21,449 nt of DNA. Source: a virus. Below the pieces are notes generated by a model, which saw only the letters and a program-made list of their open reading frames with translations, searched no databases and was not told the DNA's origin. The stretch lies in IMG/VR virus record IMGVR_UViG_3300032285_002007, positions 1-21,449 of that record; one strand, given 5' to 3'. Shown here piece by piece: positions 18,098 through 21,449 of this stretch (its first letter is position 1; every line of letters starts with the position of its first letter). The position numbers were made by a program, and so were the translations under genes.

Positions 18098-18427
18098 GTG
18101 AAACAAAAACGCCAAATATTCAAAACTCGCAAATATCAGGACCCGCTTCTGCACATGAGATATAATCCATTTCTACGCAGTCGTGCCCAGGCCTGGTATC
18201 TGCTACAGGAATGGACTTTGGAATTTGAGGATTACTGCACCCTATGGACAGTAGATCGTTGGTATTGCCGGGGAAGAGGCATCGGAGATCTAGTTATGGT
18301 GCGTAAAGATGTAGAGAAAGGTTGGACATTAGAAAATTGTGAAATCGTTACTCGCAAAGAACAACTGCGTAGAACACGATTCCGTGAACATGGAAAAGGG
18401 AAAAATCTAAATGGCACATCAGGTTAA
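18098..18427 (+). CDS. Second small HNH-relic-like protein (109 aa)
   Basis: The frame is open from 18032, but that ATG lies inside the DUF5672 gene and upstream of the promoter at 18047-18075; GTG 18098 is the first start after the predicted transcript start, with ATG 18155 as an alternative. Residues 47-83 (with WTVDRW, LVMVRKDVEKGWTLENCEIV and TRKEQLRRTR) match the final part of small phage HNH-type proteins, in which xKDxxxGWTxENCEIVTxxEQxRxTR follows the finger. No His-Asn-His centre is evident. It shares this family affinity with the 16984 product, so the two flank the DUF5672 gene. Function may be DNA-binding only. Confidence 0.55.
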   Translation: MKQKRQIFKTRKYQDPLLHMRYNPFLRSRAQAWYLLQEWTLEFEDYCTLWTVDRWYCRGRGIGDLVMVRKDVEKGWTLENCEIVTRKEQLRRTRFREHGKGKNLNGTSG

Positions 18428-18767
18428 ATTAACACGCAACCATCAGCGTATTCTGTTGGAAGCTCTGGCTATCAGTCAGGAAATTAAAGAAAAGAAACTA
18501 CGCAATCCAGACAGTCGTAGACGCATGGATGAAGAGTATTACAAGGCCGCTAAACGTCTTATAGACGAACCTGCTATAGAATGTGGACGAGCAGGACACA
18601 AACCTGGCGACAATCTATTTGCTTGGATACGTGATCAGTTTTACCACTCAGGTGATTTTGTTGAAACTGAATTTGGTCGTCTGGCAGTCAACATCTGCGA
18701 AGCCGCCGGAGACAATGCTTATGAGGGCTATTGCCGCATGACCATTATGAATAGGCTATTTGAATAA
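18411..18767 (+). CDS. Small protein of unknown function (118 aa)
   Basis: The gene overlaps the preceding one by 17 bp, has GGAAAAGGG at about 18391-18399, and its TAA overlaps the next ATG (TAATG at 18765-18769). The sequence is charged and helical (HQRILLEALAISQEIKEKKL, RRRMDEEYYKAAKRLIDE), with a C-terminal half containing GDNLFAWIRDQFYHSGDF and two Cys residues. There are no membrane segments. No family recognised. The coupling indicates co-expression with the following coiled-coil gene. Confidence 0.6.
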   Translation: MAHQVKLTRNHQRILLEALAISQEIKEKKLRNPDSRRRMDEEYYKAAKRLIDEPAIECGRAGHKPGDNLFAWIRDQFYHSGDFVETEFGRLAVNICEAAGDNAYEGYCRMTIMNRLFE

Positions 18768-19000
18768 TGTTTAACAACTACGACCCCTACGAAGAAATAG
18801 AACGCTTAAAAGCAGAAGTCATGCAGTTGCGCAACAATGATCATCAGATAGCACTGGGACACAATGGACTTCGTGATCAAGTGCAGAGCATAGACAACAA
18901 ACAAGAACAAATATTGGTAGCCATGCGCCTGCTGGAAGGCCAATTAAAATTAATGGAAGCCCGACTAAACATGTGGCTAGAAACTGTGAGGATAAAATGA
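18767..19000 (+). CDS. Small coiled-coil protein (77 aa)
   Basis: Almost the whole protein is predicted helix with heptad-like hydrophobics (EEIERLKAEVMQLRNN, DQVQSIDNKQEQILVAMRLL, EGQLKLMEARLNMWLE). There is no transmembrane segment. TAATG and ATGA overlaps link it to both neighbours. It could be a scaffold, chaperone or oligomerisation factor. No family recognised. Confidence 0.6.
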   Translation: MFNNYDPYEEIERLKAEVMQLRNNDHQIALGHNGLRDQVQSIDNKQEQILVAMRLLEGQLKLMEARLNMWLETVRIK

Positions 19001-19179
19001 CTAAAAAAGAAACAACCACCAAAGCGGCCTATTGGATCCGCATTGATATCGTGGACAATGGATCAGCTACATATCACTATGAAAACAAACGTATGGCCTA
19101 TGAACACTGGCTAATGCTACGCACACAAGGCGTGACATTTGGGCAGATCATCAAAAATATCGAGACTAACTTAGAATGA
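18997..19179 (+). CDS. Small protein of unknown function (60 aa)
   Basis: ATG 18997 is chosen over 18973 because it gives the ATGA overlap and is preceded by GAGG at 18987-18990. The sequence begins MTKKETTTKAAYWIRIDIVD, then YHYENKRMAYEHWLMLRTQG, a mixed beta-helix pattern without a recognisable motif. ATGA at 19176-19179 couples it to the methyltransferase gene. Confidence 0.55.
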   Translation: MTKKETTTKAAYWIRIDIVDNGSATYHYENKRMAYEHWLMLRTQGVTFGQIIKNIETNLE

Positions 19180-19748
19180 CATTAGAAGAACTTTATCAAT
19201 CAGGTGTAGATCAATGGGGTGGCACACCCACAAGTTTTACAGACAAAGGCACAGACCACGACTACCTAGGCTTTTACACAGATCGTTTTAAAGATCGCAA
19301 GAACAAACGCCTGCTGGAAATAGGCATATCCAGTGGCGGAAGTGCTTGGTTATGGTCAAAATGGTTTGAATCCAGTGAAATTGTAGGAGTGGATATTGCC
19401 AGTGGATTCCATACACCTCGCGATTTCCAAACGGATATTGATGCTAAATTTATCTGGAACTTTGACAGCACACACGCCAATAGCTATCTACGCTTAGAGG
19501 GTGATTTTGACTATATCATAGATGATGGCGATCACAGCCCTGCAACACAGTTGGCTACCTGCCGTCAAGCATGGCCCCTACTCAAACAGGGTGGCTTATA
19601 TATTATAGAAGACTTGACAAACTTGCCCACAGCACAAGCAGTTAAGAAGGAACTAGAAAGCCGTTATGGACAAGAATGGGTTATATTTGCTGGAGAACGT
19701 TACCCTAATAGACAGGATGATATTATCTTATGGACAATTAAACTATGA
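19176..19748 (+). CDS. Class I SAM-dependent methyltransferase (190 aa)
   Basis: Motif I is LLEIGISSGGSAWLW (46-60, glycine-rich SAM loop), followed by EIVGVDI with acidic D73 (ribose contact), DYIIDDGDHSPATQ (112-125) as motif IV-like, and LLKQGGLYIIEDL (135-147). This is the layout of small methyltransferases related to MycE/cephalosporin-hydroxylase-type (Methyltransf_24-like) enzymes, which often methylate sugars or small molecules. No DNA-methyltransferase DPPY motif is present. It ends the accessory operon with a 49-codon gene overlapping it, and could modify sugars added by the upstream transferases. The substrate is inferred only. Confidence 0.75.
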   Translation: MTLEELYQSGVDQWGGTPTSFTDKGTDHDYLGFYTDRFKDRKNKRLLEIGISSGGSAWLWSKWFESSEIVGVDIASGFHTPRDFQTDIDAKFIWNFDSTHANSYLRLEGDFDYIIDDGDHSPATQLATCRQAWPLLKQGGLYIIEDLTNLPTAQAVKKELESRYGQEWVIFAGERYPNRQDDIILWTIKL

Positions 19749-19894
19749 TAGACCCTAAACCCAACCTATCACCAGCAGGCATCAAAGCCAATATAGAACA
19801 CTATGAAGCACTGGTGGCACAAAGCAAAGATGCATGGCAACAACATGTAGAACAACTACAGTATTGGCTAGACCAACTTGAAACTGTAGAATAA
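19745..19894 (+). CDS. Very small helical protein (49 aa)
   Basis: ATG 19745 overlaps the TGA of the methyltransferase gene (ATGA) and the frame is open to TAA 19892-19894. The product (MIDPKPNLSPAGIKANIEHY, then EALVAQSKDAWQQHVEQLQY, WLDQLETVE) is a plausible amphipathic helix pair. Its coupling and coherent coding make it likely real. It is followed by the terminator at 19913. No family recognised. Confidence 0.55.
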   Translation: MIDPKPNLSPAGIKANIEHYEALVAQSKDAWQQHVEQLQYWLDQLETVE

Positions 19895-19912
19895 TCAGTC
19901 ATAGACTGTTTT

Positions 19913-19937
19913 AGCCCACTTTACCGTGGGCTTTTTT
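19913..19937 (+). terminator. Textbook rho-independent terminator
   Basis: AGCCCAC (19913-19919) pairs with GTGGGCT (19926-19932) around loop TTTACC, with six Ts from 19932. It closes the accessory operon ahead of the terminase genes. Confidence 0.9.
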
Positions 19938-19946
19938 GTGTCCTGT

Positions 19947-19952
19947 TAAATA
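19947..19952 (+). promoter_or_regulatory. TAAATA hexamer directly before the small terminase gene
   Basis: GTTAAATA ends five bases before the ATG at 19958, nine bases after the T-run of the terminator. The gene has no Shine-Dalgarno sequence between. If the hexamer is a promoter, the mRNA would be leaderless or nearly so. Confidence 0.45.
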
Positions 19953-19957
19953 ACAAC

Positions 19958-20356
19958 ATGGACACCACTGAGAATATTCCCACCCCTAGAAAGAAAACAG
20001 GACCCAAGCCTAAACAGCTGACTGAGAAAGTAGTATTAGGACTGCCTGTCGGGCGCGATAAGAAAGTAGTCCCACCTGATGAAGTCTACAAATTAGCGGC
20101 CTTGGGCTGTAAGAATATAGAAATTGCAGACTGGTTTGGAGTCAGTGAAGATGCCATCAGCAGGAATTTCGCCGCAGAACTGATAAAAGGTCGTAGTGCA
20201 GTAAAGATCAGTCTACGCCGTGCCATGCTTAATAATGCATGCCAGAATATGAGTGCGGCTGTGCAGATATTCCTAGCCAAGAATATGCTGGGCATGAGTG
20301 ACAATCCAATGGACAGTGATGCCAATACCCCACTGCCTTGGAGCGATGACGAGTAA
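19958..20356 (+). CDS. Terminase small subunit (132 aa)
   Basis: A basic N-terminus (PRKKTGPKPKQ) is followed by a helix-turn-helix at about 43-73 (YKLAALGCKNIEIADWFGVS, then EDAISRNF) and an oligomerisation segment SLRRAMLNNACQ-x-MSAAVQIFLAKNMLGM (85-113), typical of small terminase subunits that recognise packaging sites and load the large subunit. The next in-frame ATG is at residue 90, so 19958 must be the start despite the missing ribosome site. Its TAA overlaps the ATG of the large terminase gene. Confidence 0.8.
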   Translation: MDTTENIPTPRKKTGPKPKQLTEKVVLGLPVGRDKKVVPPDEVYKLAALGCKNIEIADWFGVSEDAISRNFAAELIKGRSAVKISLRRAMLNNACQNMSAAVQIFLAKNMLGMSDNPMDSDANTPLPWSDDE

Positions 20357-21449
20357 TGCCCCTAAGCACCGCGCAAGCAGAAATAGTAGCCAGCCCACAC
20401 AGATTTAAAGTAGTAGTGGCTGGTCGACGCTTTGGTAAAACGCATCTAGCCATCCGTGAACTGTGTTTTCACGCTAGACAACCTGATCGTGAAATATGGT
20501 ATGTGGCACCTACATACAAACAGGCCAAGATGATTGCATTTAAGAGTCTACGCAAGCGACTCTTACAATTACGCTGGGTCAGCAAGATAAATGAAACTAA
20601 CCTCAGTTTTGAACTCAAGAATGGATCTACTATAAGTCTCAAAGGTGCTGACAATTATGATAGTCTGCGTGGTATCGGCCTTGACTTCCTCGTGCTCGAT
20701 GAGTTTGCAGACATTGACCCCGAAGCCTGGTATGAAACTCTACGCCCCACCCTGTCCGATAAGCAGGGATCAGCCTTGTTTATCGGAACACCCAAGGGCA
20801 TGAACTGGGCACATGATCTATGGACTAACAGCCAAGCATACCCTGATGAATGGGCCAGTTTCCAATACACTACAATAGATGGGGGCAATGTCAAGCCAGA
20901 AGAAGTAGAAGCCGCCCGTAGAACGCTAGATGAACGCACATTTAAACAAGAGTATGAAGCTACCTTTGAAACATTCTCAGGACGTGTATTCTACGCATTT
21001 GACCGTAAGAAGAATATCCGCACATGGACTCCACCTGAGGATCTCAAGTTAGCGGACATACACATAGGCATTGATTTCAACGTGGATCCCATGTGTGCAG
21101 TGATATTTGTCAAGCTGAATAACGTGCTTTGGGCCATAGATGAAGTCAAGATCTATGGTAGCAACACAGATGAGTTGGTAGAAGAAGTTAAAACACGTTA
21201 TCCTAACAAAAAGATATTTGCCTACCCTGATCCTGCTGGTAGCCAACGTAAGACTTCAGCGGGTGGACGCACTGATCACACTATTCTACGCATGGCTGGA
21301 TTCACTGTGATAGCACCATATGGACACAATGCCATACGTGATGGTGTCAACGCCGTTAATGCTAAACTCTGCTCATCTAGTGGTGAAATAAGCCTATACA
21401 TAGACCCCAAGTGTAAATATGTAATTGAATGTTTAGAGAAACAGACATA
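20356..21449 (+). CDS. Terminase large subunit, 5' 364 codons (partial)
   Basis: ATG 20356 overlaps the preceding stop (TAATG) and the frame is open to the window edge. Walker A is VAGRRFGKTH (21-30, K28, T29), Walker B DFLVLDEFADI (110-120, D115, catalytic E116), the coupling motif FIGTPKG (142-148), and the nuclease domain begins with HIGIDFNVDP (236-245, D240) and AYPDPAG (289-295, D292), two of the RNase H-like metal ligands. This is the ATPase/endonuclease motor that packages DNA into the prohead. The C-terminal nuclease residues lie outside the window. Confidence 0.92.
   Translation, partial: MPLSTAQAEIVASPHRFKVVVAGRRFGKTHLAIRELCFHARQPDREIWYVAPTYKQAKMIAFKSLRKRLLQLRWVSKINETNLSFELKNGSTISLKGADNYDSLRGIGLDFLVLDEFADIDPEAWYETLRPTLSDKQGSALFIGTPKGMNWAHDLWTNSQAYPDEWASFQYTTIDGGNVKPEEVEAARRTLDERTFKQEYEATFETFSGRVFYAFDRKKNIRTWTPPEDLKLADIHIGIDFNVDPMCAVIFVKLNNVLWAIDEVKIYGSNTDELVEEVKTRYPNKKIFAYPDPAGSQRKTSAGGRTDHTILRMAGFTVIAPYGHNAIRDGVNAVNAKLCSSSGEISLYIDPKCKYVIECLEKQT

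Overview
The window looks like the late (structural and packaging) region of a tailed double-stranded DNA phage. All supportable genes are on the + strand and are packed with 1-17 bp overlaps or very short gaps. Several tail families resemble ones known from marine or freshwater phages (collagen-like fibres, LamG-type lectin, bacterial Ig-like domains, a J-like tip protein). No host, integrase or lysogeny gene is visible. The window starts inside one gene and ends inside the large terminase gene. The order tail, small accessory genes, terminase suggests a circularly permuted map cut at an arbitrary point.

Region 1 (1-3760) is the tail-tip module: the last 26 codons of an upstream gene, two small minor tail proteins, a GNAT-type acetyltransferase-like gene in the slot where many phages carry an NlpC/P60 peptidase gene, and a 657-residue J-like tip protein with a C-terminal fibronectin-like domain. 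Region 2 (3750-14077) is a run of ten probable virion or adsorption proteins: a small glycine-rich protein, two propeller-like proteins, a four-domain Ig-like protein, a small unknown protein, a fibre with a carbohydrate-binding-like N-terminal module, two collagen-like GPT-repeat fibres, and a concanavalin A/LamG-like lectin. Adaptor, interruption and C-terminal domains are shared between them.

Region 3 (14087-15165) holds small genes, including a holin/XhlA-like coiled-coil plus membrane-anchor protein and a zinc-ribbon-like protein, followed by a 237-bp non-coding stretch with three strong hairpins. Region 4 (15166-19894) is an accessory module: a GT2-type glycosyltransferase with a TPR-like tail, a DUF3820-like small protein behind an exact-consensus sigma70-type promoter, a 386-bp non-coding stretch rich in secondary structure, a DUF5672 protein flanked by two small HNH-relic-like proteins, several small unknown genes, and a class I SAM methyltransferase. 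Region 5 (19913-end) has a textbook terminator, then small and large terminase.

Two regulatory layers are visible. The hexamer TAAATA, the core of the T4-type late promoter TATAAATA, sits at six gene boundaries or gene heads (seven occurrences), usually next to a hairpin, and is nearly absent from coding sequence. Two sigma70-type promoters with 17-bp spacers lie over the 3' ends of the two glycosyltransferase-like genes and drive small genes, a moron-like arrangement. The GPT-rich collagen fibres together with two glycosyltransferase-type genes and a methyltransferase suggest, as inference only, that fibres or another virion or host surface component may be sugar-modified.
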